DNA of 64,000 nucleotides from Escherichia coli DSM 30083 = JCM 1649 = ATCC 11775 (GTDB lineage Bacteria > Pseudomonadota > Gammaproteobacteria > Enterobacterales > Enterobacteriaceae): assembly GCF_003697165.2 (NCBI RefSeq), contig NZ_CP033092.2, forward strand, positions 558,001-622,000, read 5' to 3'. This document shows, one piece after another, positions 31,906-41,868 of this stretch (position 1 is the first letter of the stretch; each line of letters begins with the position of its first letter). A program made the translations under genes and the position numbers. The notes under the pieces were generated by a model. The model had not been told where the DNA came from, did no database searches, and saw only the letters and a program-made list of their open reading frames with translations.

Positions 31906-33899
31906 GATAACTTCCTGTTAATCACGCAATCCGGGTTTGCCGTCAGGCTTCCGGTATTACCGTTGATTTCAAAACCCTGAACCTGGCGCATTTGTGAGAA
32001 ATGATTTGCCAACGACCAGGCATCGACGCCCATCGCATACATGCGAGCCAGCGAATAATCGTTGTTCACCGCGCTGAGCGCCTGCTGCATTAACGGCAGA
32101 TTACCGCCTGCCAGCATCGGGATTTCGCTGTACTGCAAGCCTTCCATCTCCAGGCGGAAATCCGGGCCAGCGGTCCCTTGCGCACTGCGGGAGCTGGCGT
32201 ACAGCGTTGCACCGCTCTGGCTACCGTTACGCATGGCGATCATTGGTTTGATAAAAGCGATTTCACCCGGCGTTGCCACAATGTACACCGCATCGACACG
32301 ACCGCCATTATTGGTGAACTGATCATCGGTTGGTGTGGTTTGCAGCGTTGGATTGTTGGTCGTCATGCCGGAGTCGGTTGTTTCTCTGGGAGTAATCGGG
32401 CTACCCGTTAAAGCGATACCCGAACCGCCGTTAACACCCGCGCGTAACTCGCTGGTGGAACCAAATTTTTGTTGCAGAACGGTGCCGCCGCCCAGTTTCT
32501 GCCACTCTTGCGCAAACGCATTGGCTACGCGATCGCCCAATGAACTGCGTGGGATCAGCACCAGCGGCGCTTGTTTACCCTGGTCACGAATATGACGCGC
32601 TGCATCGCGCGCTTCGTCTTCCGGTGAAAGCGCGAAGTAACAAATATTGACGCGGTTTTCGATGTTCTCCGGCTGGTTCAGTGCCAGCACGTTCAGCGGA
32701 GTGTTGCTCTTCAGCAACTCTTCAACGTTATTTTTCAGCAACGGACCGACCACAATACTCGCGCCATCCTGCTGAACCTGGCTTAAGATCTGGCTAAGTG
32801 GTTGTGATGAGGTATCGTAGATTTTCAGCTCTGCGGATGGATTTGCGGGTGCGCTTACCGCTGCGGTGCTTGTCGCCGGGGCGCTTACAGGCACCGACTG
32901 AGCCGCAGGCTGTTCACCGGTCAGATCGCTAACCGAAGCTTGTGCCGGGCTGGCAACGCCATCCACGGTTTGCGGCTGAGGTTGTTCTGCTACGTCTGCG
33001 GCAGGTGCGGCTGCTACCTGGGCCACCACTGGCTGAGTGCCGATATTTTTCGCCGCTTCAAAGCCTTGCTGAATAGTGCGACCAAATACCGCTGCCTGGC
33101 CATTCAGCGGCAACAGCAGGGCGATTTTGTTGGTCGATGCGGGTTTAAACGCTTTTACGTTAACCAACTGCGTTGGCAGCATTTTCGCGCCCGGGTTGTT
33201 CGGATAACGTTTCTGCCAGTCGGCGATCCCAGCTTTCATCATGTCAGGATCGTTACGGTTATCAAACCAGACGCGCTGCAAATCCAGCCAGCCTTGCAGA
33301 ATATTTTCGTCGGCGTTGATCACCAGCGTATTCGCCTGCTCCTGAGTCATGGAGGAGAGCGCCTGCCATGTGGCGTCAATATTCTGCTGCTTTTCTTTCG
33401 CACCGAGCAGCGGTTCCTGAGCAATTAACGCGCGCAGTAAATCAATGGAAGGACGCCCCTGGCTGGCATCGATTTTTGCCTGCCAGTAACGGGCTTGCTG
33501 GTTTTGTTCTAAATCGGCAGGTGTGATTTTCGCCAGCAAGTTTTGCGCGCCAGCAAAATCTTTCTGCGCCAGTTTAATCTCTGCCGCCAGCAGTGTTTTC
33601 TCGCGACGCTGAGTATCATTCAGTTCTTGCGGTAGTTGGTTAAACAACTCAACTGCCTGCCCGGTTTTACCTTCTTTCACCAGTGCACGAATGGCGAGTA
33701 ATTGCCAGTTGATCCTGGTATCATCAGAACTTTGCTGCATCTGTTGCAGGTAAAAGGCAGAATCAGCCTGCGCCGTGCCCTGCATATAAGCAGTGGACTG
33801 ATCGGGAGTATGGGTGCCACAACCGGCGAAAATCAGGGCTGCCAGAACAACAGGCAGACAACGCGCGGCTTTCAAACGAGAAAATGTTGAGGGTACCAT
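31863..33899 (-). CDS. lpoA: Penicillin-binding protein 1A activator LpoA
   Basis: LpoA is the outer-membrane lipoprotein that reaches through the periplasm to activate the peptidoglycan synthase PBP1A. The 678-residue precursor has a lipobox IFAGC with cysteine at residue 27. A TPR-like N-terminal domain spans about 30-260, then an Ala/Pro/Gln-rich disordered insert (about 290-370). A type I periplasmic-binding-protein fold with [20 protein letters not shown] makes up the rest. ATG 33899 was chosen over one 30 bp upstream because it gives the standard length. It is divergent from rsmI with a 64-bp gap. Confidence 0.96.
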
Positions 33900-33963
33900 A
33901 ATGTATCCAGTGATATTTTTTTTACGCAATGCTCAATATTAAATCGGCAATACGGACGACACA

Positions 33964-34827
33964 ATGAAACAACACCAATCGGCGGATAATTCTCAGGGCC
34001 AGCTTTACATTGTACCGACGCCAATCGGCAATCTGGCGGATATCACCCAGCGTGCGTTGGAGGTATTACAGGCCGTTGATCTGATTGCCGCCGAGGATAC
34101 GCGTCACACCGGTTTATTGCTGCAACATTTTGGGATTAATGCTCGGTTGTTTGCGCTGCACGACCATAACGAACAACAAAAAGCCGAAACGCTGCTGGCG
34201 AAGCTGCAAGAGGGGCAAAACATTGCGCTGGTTTCCGATGCCGGAACGCCGCTAATTAACGATCCTGGCTACCATCTGGTGCGTACCTGCCGTGAAGCGG
34301 GGATTCGCGTGGTGCCGCTACCCGGGCCGTGTGCTGCTATCACTGCGTTAAGCGCCGCGGGTTTACCATCCGATCGTTTTTGTTATGAAGGCTTTTTACC
34401 TGCCAAATCAAAAGGCCGCCGTGATGCGCTAAAAGCCATTGAAGCGGAGCCGCGCACGCTGATTTTTTATGAATCTACCCACCGTCTGTTAGATAGCCTG
34501 GAAGATATCGTTGCGGTATTAGGCGAATCCCGCTACGTCGTTCTGGCGCGTGAGCTGACCAAAACCTGGGAAACCATTCACGGCGCGCCCGTTGGCGAGC
34601 TGCTGGCGTGGGTCAAAGAAGATGAAAACCGTCGCAAAGGCGAAATGGTACTGATTGTCGAAGGCCATAAAGCACAGGAAGAAGACTTACCCGCCGATGC
34701 CCTGCGCACGCTGGCGCTGCTACAGGCAGAACTGCCGCTGAAAAAAGCGGCGGCGCTGGCAGCAGAAATTCACGGCGTGAAGAAAAATGCGCTGTATAAG
34801 TATGCGCTGGAGCAGCAGGGAGAGTGA
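33964..34827 (+). CDS. rsmI: 16S rRNA 2'-O-ribose C1402 methyltransferase RsmI
   Basis: RsmI methylates the 2'-OH of C1402 in the ribosomal P-site decoding centre using SAM. The 287-residue protein is of the tetrapyrrole-methylase fold and shows [14 protein letters not shown] near residue 15, [24 protein letters not shown] and [12 protein letters not shown]. Its end is only 49 bp from agaI; as I recall, K-12 carries the four-gene yraHIJK fimbrial cluster in this gap. Confidence 0.96.
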
Positions 34828-34876
34828 TTACAGGCGTCGCAGCAGGAATAGCGTTGCAACGCCTGTAGCAGGCGAG

Positions 34877-35644
34877 TTAACGACGACACATCTCATCAAT
34901 CATGCATGTGAAATAGTTATGCAGCCATAAAAATGAAGCCGGGATAGCGGTAGAGACTTTAGCCGTGAGAAAACGTTCTGTCGCATCCTGTTTTCCTTCG
35001 CCAGTCACCAGTAACAAAACTTCGCGGGCATTGAGAATATCCTTCAGGCCTAAGGTGATCCCACGAGTCACGGGACGGTCCGCGGTTTTTAACATCTCAT
35101 GTTGCTGTGTTCTGGCATCAAGTTGACTGATATGGCAGGCCGGTTGCAGGCTTTCTCCCGGTTCGTTCAGCCCAAGATGACCGTTTTTCCCCAATCCGAG
35201 AACGCATAAGTCCAGACCGCCTTTGCGCGCAATCAGGTTCGTTACCCGTTCGCACTCTGTCTCATTTATCTCTTCGGAGTGAAAGCTGATGAGCTGGTCT
35301 TCACGTAACCCCAGCGGCTGCACGATATGCTGTTGAAGGAAAGTTTCGCAGGTACCAGGCATCGTTAATGGCAGATCCACCCATTCGTCGAGCTTCACGA
35401 AGGTGAGCTGGCTGACATCAACCTGCTGCTGGTGGATTTTTTCTACCAGATAATGATACGTCAGTAATGGCGTGGCTCCGGTCGCCAGGCAAATCACGGC
35501 ATCCGGTTTGCGACGGATCACGGCCAATAAATATTCGCTGGCACGTTCACTTAACGCCGTATAGTTTTCAACTTGTTGAAGGGTTTGCACAGGATGAAAT
35601 TCCTTAAGTAAAGAGGCACCGCCAGACGCGGTGCCTCGTTCCAT
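34877..35644 (-). CDS. agaI: NagB-like galactosamine-6-phosphate deaminase homologue AgaI
   Basis: AgaI resembles glucosamine-6-phosphate deaminase NagB and was first named a galactosamine-6-phosphate isomerase/deaminase. Genetic work in E. coli, as I recall, indicates AgaS does this job, leaving AgaI dispensable. The 255-residue protein has LATGATPLLTYHYL near residue 53, FVKLDEWVDL near 83 and LGLGKNGHLGLNEPGES near 147. Its final 13 residues (NYFTCMIDEMCRR) differ from the shorter tail I recall for the K-12 protein (251 residues), consistent with a changed downstream junction. Its start abuts the agaD stop, the last gene of the agaS operon. Confidence 0.9.
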   Translation of the reverse strand: MERGTASGGASLLKEFHPVQTLQQVENYTALSERASEYLLAVIRRKPDAVICLATGATPLLTYHYLVEKIHQQQVDVSQLTFVKLDEWVDLPLTMPGTCETFLQQHIVQPLGLREDQLISFHSEEINETECERVTNLIARKGGLDLCVLGLGKNGHLGLNEPGESLQPACHISQLDARTQQHEMLKTADRPVTRGITLGLKDILNAREVLLLVTGEGKQDATERFLTAKVSTAIPASFLWLHNYFTCMIDEMCRR

Positions 35645-36436
35645 TTACAAAATGCCGAATGCAGAACAAACAATAGAAAGAACAAACGTCACGCCGATTA
35701 ACAGCACCGGATGCGCTTTTTTCACCCGCAGGAAGTAATACATCAGCAGGGTGTAGGCCATCGGTAAAATATTCGGGAAGACTTTATCGAAGAAATCCTG
35801 TTGCAGTGCGACGCTGTGGGTACTGTCGATGGCAAACGACGTCACCACGTTAATATGCACATACGAAGCGATCAGCCCGCCGATTACTGTGATCCCGAGG
35901 ATAGTTGCCGAACGAGCAATCATCTGCGAGTTCTCTCGCACTTTATCGATAGCCTTCACGCCGACTGAATAACCGACGTGGGTCCAGCCGACGCGCAGGA
36001 AAAAGATAAGCAGGTAAACGGCGAAAAACAAAATCGGTCCCAACAGGTTCCCCTGACTGGCAAACGATGAGCAAATCCCCGCCATAATTGGCAACAAGGT
36101 AAACCAGAAAATCGCATCGCCAATCCCGGCGATTGGGCCAAACAGCGCCACTTTGAGGCCTTTAATGGTGTCGCGGTTTTCTCCTTTTTCTTCCATCGAA
36201 ATTAATAACCCCATCAGGAATCCGACCAGATTAGGGTGGGTATTAATAAATTCGAGGTTATCTTTCATCGCCGCGCTTAGGCCCGGTTTGTCGTCCTTAT
36301 AAATCTTTTTCAGGATCGGCAACATCGCCCAGGTAAAACCGCCCGCCTGCATCCTTTCGTAGTTAAAGCTTGCTTGTAGCAGTGACGAACGAAAGCCCAG
36401 ACGGGTGATATCTTTTTTACTGATTTCAGATCCCAT
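35645..36436 (-). CDS. agaD: Galactosamine PTS enzyme IID component AgaD
   Basis: AgaD is the IID membrane subunit of the mannose-family PTS permease AgaBCD, assigned to D-galactosamine uptake. The 263-residue protein begins MGSEISKKDITRLGF and carries the IID signature LLQASFNYERMQAGG near residue 20. Segments GLKVALFGPIAGIGDAIFW and a C-terminal membrane helix follow. ATG 36436 overlaps the end of agaC by 11 bp, and this gives the standard length. The longer open frame upstream is a shadow of agaC. Confidence 0.94.
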   Translation of the reverse strand: MGSEISKKDITRLGFRSSLLQASFNYERMQAGGFTWAMLPILKKIYKDDKPGLSAAMKDNLEFINTHPNLVGFLMGLLISMEEKGENRDTIKGLKVALFGPIAGIGDAIFWFTLLPIMAGICSSFASQGNLLGPILFFAVYLLIFFLRVGWTHVGYSVGVKAIDKVRENSQMIARSATILGITVIGGLIASYVHINVVTSFAIDSTHSVALQQDFFDKVFPNILPMAYTLLMYYFLRVKKAHPVLLIGVTFVLSIVCSAFGIL

Positions 36437-37229
36437 TGCTGTAGTCCTCTTCTTCATTTTTACTGGCAACGGGCTGCGGTTGCGCTTGCTGCCGGGATTT
36501 CGCATTGAAAAACTCATACACCGCAAAGCCTGCGCCCAGTACGGCAACCGGCAACAGGTTGCTGACCTGGATGTAGCAAACAAACAGGAAACCGGCGATC
36601 AGGTAAGGGATATATTGTGCTTTGAACATCACGCGCAGCAGCAAGCCAAAACCAACGGCAGGCAGAATACCGCCAGCCACTTCAAAGCCGTGGGTCAGCC
36701 AGGCGGGCATCGCTTTCACCAGCGCCTGCATCGCCCCTTGTGCCAGGTAAGTACAGAGGAAAGCAATCACCGCATACGCTGAAGCGACGATGAGCATCGT
36801 TGCCCAGTTAAGTCGGGAAAATGCTGCCGTATCCGCCTCTTTTGCGCATTTATCGGCTTTGGTCATAAATAATGAGAAAGCGGAATAGAAGAACAGAATG
36901 ACGTACTGCATTAACAAACTAAACGGCAGGCCAAGACCAATTGCCGTTTTGGCATCAACGCCCGTAGACCATGCAATGACAGTGGTCATCAGACCCGCCA
37001 TAATAGGGTTGGGCGGCTGAACACCACCTGCAGGGGTTAATCCGGCGAAAGCCAACTCTGTCAGGCCACCGGTAATTAAGCCAGTCTGAATATCACCGAG
37101 AATAGCACCTGTAAGGGTACAAACGATTATCGGGCGGAATAAAAATAAGGCTTCCAGCCAAAAATCAATCCCCAGAAAGAAAACTAACGCCGCCAGGGAT
37201 AATCCCTGGAGTAGGGTTATTTCATGCAT
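36426..37229 (-). CDS. agaC: Galactosamine PTS enzyme IIC component AgaC
   Basis: AgaC is the IIC membrane channel subunit of the AgaBCD permease. The 267-residue protein has about seven hydrophobic segments and the IIC-type motif GGLTELAFAGLTPAGGVQPPNPIMAG near residues 54-79. It lies 38 bp after agaB and overlaps agaD by 11 bp, consistent with coupled synthesis of the membrane complex. Confidence 0.94.
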   Translation of the reverse strand: MHEITLLQGLSLAALVFFLGIDFWLEALFLFRPIIVCTLTGAILGDIQTGLITGGLTELAFAGLTPAGGVQPPNPIMAGLMTTVIAWSTGVDAKTAIGLGLPFSLLMQYVILFFYSAFSLFMTKADKCAKEADTAAFSRLNWATMLIVASAYAVIAFLCTYLAQGAMQALVKAMPAWLTHGFEVAGGILPAVGFGLLLRVMFKAQYIPYLIAGFLFVCYIQVSNLLPVAVLGAGFAVYEFFNAKSRQQAQPQPVASKNEEEDYSNGI

Positions 37230-37267
37230 TTTTATTACCTCAAACCAATATTAAGGCTATTTTAGAT

Positions 37268-37744
37268 TTAGTCAGGGATTTGTTCTTTTTGATCGCCAGG
37301 GACGTCCTGAATGAAAACATTTACGCCACGTTGTTTAATAAAACGTAAATCCGTGAGATCCTGGTCATCGACATAAACTTTACTGCTGATTTGCTTTTTC
37401 CCTTCCGAGAAATGCATATTGCCGACGTTGACATCTTTCAGGTCAATACCACCTTCTACCAATTTACGTACCGTTTGTGGCGTACGGCAAATCAGGAAGA
37501 TCTTCTGATGTGGTGCAGCTTTGCCGATGACGTTAATGGTTTTTTCGATAGTAAAGAAACGAATGCCAAAGCCGTAGGTTTCTGCGGTAATACCCATTAA
37601 TTTCTGTTGAATATCATCGTTAGCGACAACATCATCCACGACTACTAACAGATTCGCACCGATGGTGGATGTCCAGGTCACGCCAACCTGACCGTGAACC
37701 AGACGGTTATCAATACGGGTTAAGAGAATATTTGGACTGCTCAT
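37268..37744 (-). CDS. agaB: Galactosamine PTS enzyme IIB component AgaB
   Basis: AgaB is the cytoplasmic IIB phosphocarrier of the AgaBCD permease. The 158-residue protein has the mannose-family IIB site RIDNRLVHGQVG, with the phosphorylated histidine at residue 17. No IIA gene lies next to agaBCD; the only IIA in the cluster is AgaF, which probably serves both permeases. There is a 166-bp gap upstream to kbaY containing a hairpin at about 37855-37880. Confidence 0.94.
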   Translation of the reverse strand: MSSPNILLTRIDNRLVHGQVGVTWTSTIGANLLVVVDDVVANDDIQQKLMGITAETYGFGIRFFTIEKTINVIGKAAPHQKIFLICRTPQTVRKLVEGGIDLKDVNVGNMHFSEGKKQISSKVYVDDQDLTDLRFIKQRGVNVFIQDVPGDQKEQIPD

Positions 37745-37910
37745 TGTGTAATCCTCACCATAAAGTTGAATAATATAATCTTTTTAAATATATTATTGTT
37801 GCGATATTGTACTGATGTATTTATTAAGGTTTAGTTATCTCCTTTACCATTAAGGCACTCCCCGATATTAATCGGGAAGTACATTGGGATAAATCATAAA
37901 AAACTAATGA

Positions 37911-38783
<873 letters not shown>

Positions 38784-39938
38784 TTATGCCTGCCACGGAT
38801 GAATGATTACGCCTTGCACCACGCGGTTAACGGTGCCACTGGCTGATGGGGTATCCGGCGTATTACCCATGTGCAGCGACTGCATCAGTGCAAATGTCTG
38901 GGCGTACATCAGGAAGCAAAATGCCTGCTCAACGTCGATAAAGTGACGGGACGGCGGCAGGATGATATGTGGACCGGCGGCAATAACGTCGTTGCTTTCC
39001 GCGGCGATGGCGATTACGCGCATTGCCTGGTTATCGCGGCGGAGTTCTGCCAGCAGATCAAGATCATACTGACGGGTGTAAGGGTGGCTGGAGACAAACA
39101 CCACCACCAGCGTTTCGTTATCGACCAGCGATTTCGGGCCATGACGGAATCCGGTCGGGGAATCATAGAAGGCCGCCAGTTTACCCGCTGTCAGTTCCAG
39201 CACTTTCAGCGCCGACTCGCGTGCTGCGCCCTGTAAGCCACCGCTGCCGAGATAAACGATCCGTTTCCACGGTGCGTAACCAAACACACCTTCGCTGAAA
39301 TCGCCCAGTGAGGTCAGGATCGCCTGGCAACGATCCGCCACATCGCGGAAGGTTTGGCTGTTGATCGTCTCAGGTGCGAAAACCGCGAGGCAGCTGGCCA
39401 TCATGGTGGTAATGCTGCTGGTCATCGCGAAGCCGCGATCGTGCGTTTCTGCGGGCATCAGCAGGGCAAACGCGTTGTCGCTGTTGATCGCGTTTTGGTA
39501 AAGAGCGCCCGCTTCGTTGCAGGTGATCGGCAGGTGATAGCATTCTGGTACAAATTGATTTGCCAGTTCCACGGCGGCGACGCTTTCCGGGCTGTTGCCG
39601 GATCGACCGAAGGAGATCAACAGCAGCGGATGAGCTGGATTCAGGTAGTCCATCGGATTAGTGACCAGATCGGTGGTCGGTACGGCGCTGAAGTTTTTAC
39701 CGGTATGGCTGGCGAGCCACGGCGCGATGATGTCACCGATAAATGCCGAGGTTCCGGCTCCGGTCAGGATGATCCGCAGATTCTCTTTGCGCAGTAACGG
39801 TTCAAGGAAGTTATTGAGCGCGGAACGTAGCGCGTCGATGTTGGTGAGTGAACGGATCCATGCGCGAGGCTGATGGCGGATCTCTTCTTCAGTCCATGTA
39901 CCGGTTGCGGCAGCAGCAGGGGTGTAATTTTCTGGCAT
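38784..39938 (-). CDS. agaS: Galactosamine-6-phosphate deaminase/isomerase AgaS
   Basis: AgaS converts D-galactosamine-6-phosphate to tagatose-6-phosphate with release of ammonia, per genetic evidence in E. coli. The 384-residue protein contains two SIS domains with ILTGAGTSAFIGD near residue 57, LLISFGRSGNSPESVAAVELA near 105-125 and a second sugar-binding region YDSPTGFRHGPKSLVD. It is the first gene of the agaS-kbaY-agaBCD-agaI operon. AgaR operators lie 50-155 bp upstream of its start. Confidence 0.95.
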   Translation of the reverse strand: MPENYTPAAAATGTWTEEEIRHQPRAWIRSLTNIDALRSALNNFLEPLLRKENLRIILTGAGTSAFIGDIIAPWLASHTGKNFSAVPTTDLVTNPMDYLNPAHPLLLISFGRSGNSPESVAAVELANQFVPECYHLPITCNEAGALYQNAINSDNAFALLMPAETHDRGFAMTSSITTMMASCLAVFAPETINSQTFRDVADRCQAILTSLGDFSEGVFGYAPWKRIVYLGSGGLQGAARESALKVLELTAGKLAAFYDSPTGFRHGPKSLVDNETLVVVFVSSHPYTRQYDLDLLAELRRDNQAMRVIAIAAESNDVIAAGPHIILPPSRHFIDVEQAFCFLMYAQTFALMQSLHMGNTPDTPSASGTVNRVVQGVIIHPWQA

Positions 39939-39988
39939 AACTCAATCCTTAGTCTGATGAACTTGACGTCGGCGTTGTCGCTTTCGCT

Positions 39989-40012
39989 TGCCTTTCGTTT
40001 CATTTCACTTGG
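39989..40012. promoter_or_regulatory. AgaR operator upstream of agaS (best match)
   Basis: This 24-bp site contains TTTCGTTTCATTTCACTTGG and matches at all positions the AgaR consensus as I recall it (WRMMTTTCRTTTYRTTTYNYTTKK). It lies 51 bp upstream of agaS. A partial copy, TTTCTTTCGTTGG, follows at about 40016-40028. Confidence 0.8.
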
Positions 40013-40068
40013 TGATTTCTTTCGTTGGTTAAAATTTATAGAAAAGAAACTGAAAGTTCAATGAAGAA

Positions 40069-40092
40069 AAAGGAAATAAAACGAAATCTGTG
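40069..40092. promoter_or_regulatory. Second AgaR operator upstream of agaS
   Basis: On the minus strand this reads TTTCGTTTTATTTCCTTTTT, matching the 20-bp core of the AgaR consensus, with two mismatches in the first four positions. A further partial site (CTTTCGTTTTGATC on the minus strand) lies near 40223-40236. Confidence 0.7.
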
Positions 40093-40130
40093 ATCGTTGA
40101 AAGAAAAGGCAAGGGAAGTAAAAGGGATTG

Positions 40131-40215
40131 CTGGATGCGGCGTAAATACTTTATCCGGCCTTACGGTCACCAACCGTAGGTCGGATAAGACGCATTAGCG
40201 TCGCATCCGACACCG
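40131..40215. repeat. REP/BIME element in the agaA-agaS gap
   Basis: Inverted REP units are visible: GGATGCGGCGTAAATACTTTATCCGG and GGTCGGATAAGACGCATTAGCGTCGCATCCGAC. They occupy the middle of the 348-bp gap; the rest of the gap holds AgaR sites and the agaS promoter region. Confidence 0.88.
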
Positions 40216-40286
40216 CTGCACAGATCAAAACGAAAGAAAAAGAAGGCCTTACGGGGGAAGTGAAGGCCTAATAAAGGAGCAAACCA

Positions 40287-41420
40287 TCAAAACGAAGCTA
40301 ATTGACCCTGAATCCAGATTTGTTGCACATGCAGCCCGCTATCCAGCGCAACGACGCTGGCGCGTTTGCCCGGTTTAAGCGATCCCAGAACACCATCAAC
40401 ACCCAGCATTCGCGCCGGATGCAGCGACGCCATATGGATGGCTTCCGCAGGCGTTACGCCCGTCAACTCGACCATGTTGCGCACTGCCGCATCGACAGAC
40501 AGCGTACTGCCCGCCAGCCCACCGGACGCGGTACGGACAACGCCACCGCGCATCTGCACTTCTTCACCACATAACGTATAGTGACCATCCGGCATCCCGG
40601 CTGCCTGCATCGCGTCGGTGATCAGTACGATCCTCTCTTTCGCACAGCAACAACAGAGCGACATTGCCGCCGGATGTACATGATGACCATCGGCTATCAG
40701 TTCCAGCCAGGCGCGCTTGTCTGTTAATCCCGCGCCAACCATTCCCGGTTCGCGGTGATGTAAACCTGTCATCCCGTTATAGCAATGCACCAGGCCGTCG
40801 GCACCAGCATCAAACGCGGCACGGGTTTGTTGCCAGGTCGCCGCGCTATGCCCCAGCATCACCCGTACGTTTTGCTGTTTAAGATGGCGGATGGCCTGCA
40901 ATGCCCCTTCTTTTTCCGGTGCCAGCGCCACCACGCGCAAGGTATGCTGAGAAACGGCAATCAATTGATCCAGCTCGGCAATTTCCAGCTCGCGGAACAG
41001 CTCCGGTGGATGCGCGCCTTTATTCTGCGGCGTGAAGTACGGTCCTTCGAGATAACTCCCCAGCACTTGCGCACCAGGTCCGCCGCGTTGGCAACGTTGA
41101 GCAATACGTTCCAGCGCCGCATGAATGGTATTAAGCGGCGCGGTTACGGTGGTCGGTAACCAACTGCCGACACCTTCGCGTGCTTTGTGCATTGCCAGCT
41201 TGTCGAGCACATCCGGCGCGTCATCCATTACATCAACGCCCGCACCACCGTGTACATGGGTGTCGATGTAAGCGGGACAGAGCAGTTCCGCATCGCGTTC
41301 AGTCACGCCCACTGGAATCGGTTCGATTGCTGCGATTACACCGTCAGCAATACGCAACTGATGGTCATCGAGCCATCCCTCTTCAGTCAGCAGCCTTCTG
41401 GCGCGCAGAACGTGTGTCAT
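40287..41420 (-). CDS. agaA: N-acetylgalactosamine-6-phosphate deacetylase AgaA
   Basis: AgaA removes the acetyl group from GalNAc-6-phosphate, giving galactosamine-6-phosphate for AgaS. The 377-residue amidohydrolase shows PAYIDTHVHGGAGVDVMDD near residue 49 (metal-binding HxH), YLEGPYFTPQNKGAHPPELF near 122, LGHSAATW, ADGHHVHPAAM and ITDAMQAAGMPDG. ATG 41420 overlaps the agaF stop (ATGA-type) and gives the standard length. In K-12 its 5' part is, as I recall, truncated by the deletion that removed agaE and agaF; here it is intact. Confidence 0.95.
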   Translation of the reverse strand: MTHVLRARRLLTEEGWLDDHQLRIADGVIAAIEPIPVGVTERDAELLCPAYIDTHVHGGAGVDVMDDAPDVLDKLAMHKAREGVGSWLPTTVTAPLNTIHAALERIAQRCQRGGPGAQVLGSYLEGPYFTPQNKGAHPPELFRELEIAELDQLIAVSQHTLRVVALAPEKEGALQAIRHLKQQNVRVMLGHSAATWQQTRAAFDAGADGLVHCYNGMTGLHHREPGMVGAGLTDKRAWLELIADGHHVHPAAMSLCCCCAKERIVLITDAMQAAGMPDGHYTLCGEEVQMRGGVVRTASGGLAGSTLSVDAAVRNMVELTGVTPAEAIHMASLHPARMLGVDGVLGSLKPGKRASVVALDSGLHVQQIWIQGQLASF

Positions 41421-41851
41421 ATTCCTTCCTCGACCGGACATTCTTCATGGCAGCGGCCTAACTCGTCCACCAGACTGGTCAGCCCACGGTGTCCACACTC
41501 CAGCGCCTGCACACGGAACTCTTCACCGCTTAACCCTTCGCGCTCCAGCACCATTTCCAGTAGCAGTTGCAAATTGGTGCCGGTGATCACTTCACAGCCC
41601 GGTTTTTGCATCGCCAGCGTTGAAGCTACGCGAAACGGCGTGCCGCCCAGCAAATCCGTCAGAAAAACAATGCCGTCTTCACAATCCAGTTGGGCGATGG
41701 CCTCTTCAAGCTGCGATGTAAGCAGCGCGGTGCTTGAGGTTTCCGGAAAATCGATGGCGATAAACTGCGATTGCTCACCGAGAATTTGCTTCATTGCTTT
41801 TTCCATGCCGCTGGCAAATCCGCCATGCCCTGTCAAAATAATACTTAACAT
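41417..41851 (-). CDS. agaF: GalNAc PTS enzyme IIA component AgaF
   Basis: AgaF is the mannose-family IIA phosphocarrier for the AgaVWE GalNAc permease and probably also for AgaBCD. The 144-residue protein has the active-site motif ILTGHGGFASGMEKA, with the phosphorylated histidine at residue 9, and FLTDLLGGTPFRVAS near 69-83. It lies between agaE (17 bp upstream) and agaA (4-bp overlap). As I recall, it is absent from K-12. Confidence 0.95.
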   Translation of the reverse strand: MLSIILTGHGGFASGMEKAMKQILGEQSQFIAIDFPETSSTALLTSQLEEAIAQLDCEDGIVFLTDLLGGTPFRVASTLAMQKPGCEVITGTNLQLLLEMVLEREGLSGEEFRVQALECGHRGLTSLVDELGRCHEECPVEEGI

Positions 41852-41868
41852 CTAATACCTCATTGTAT

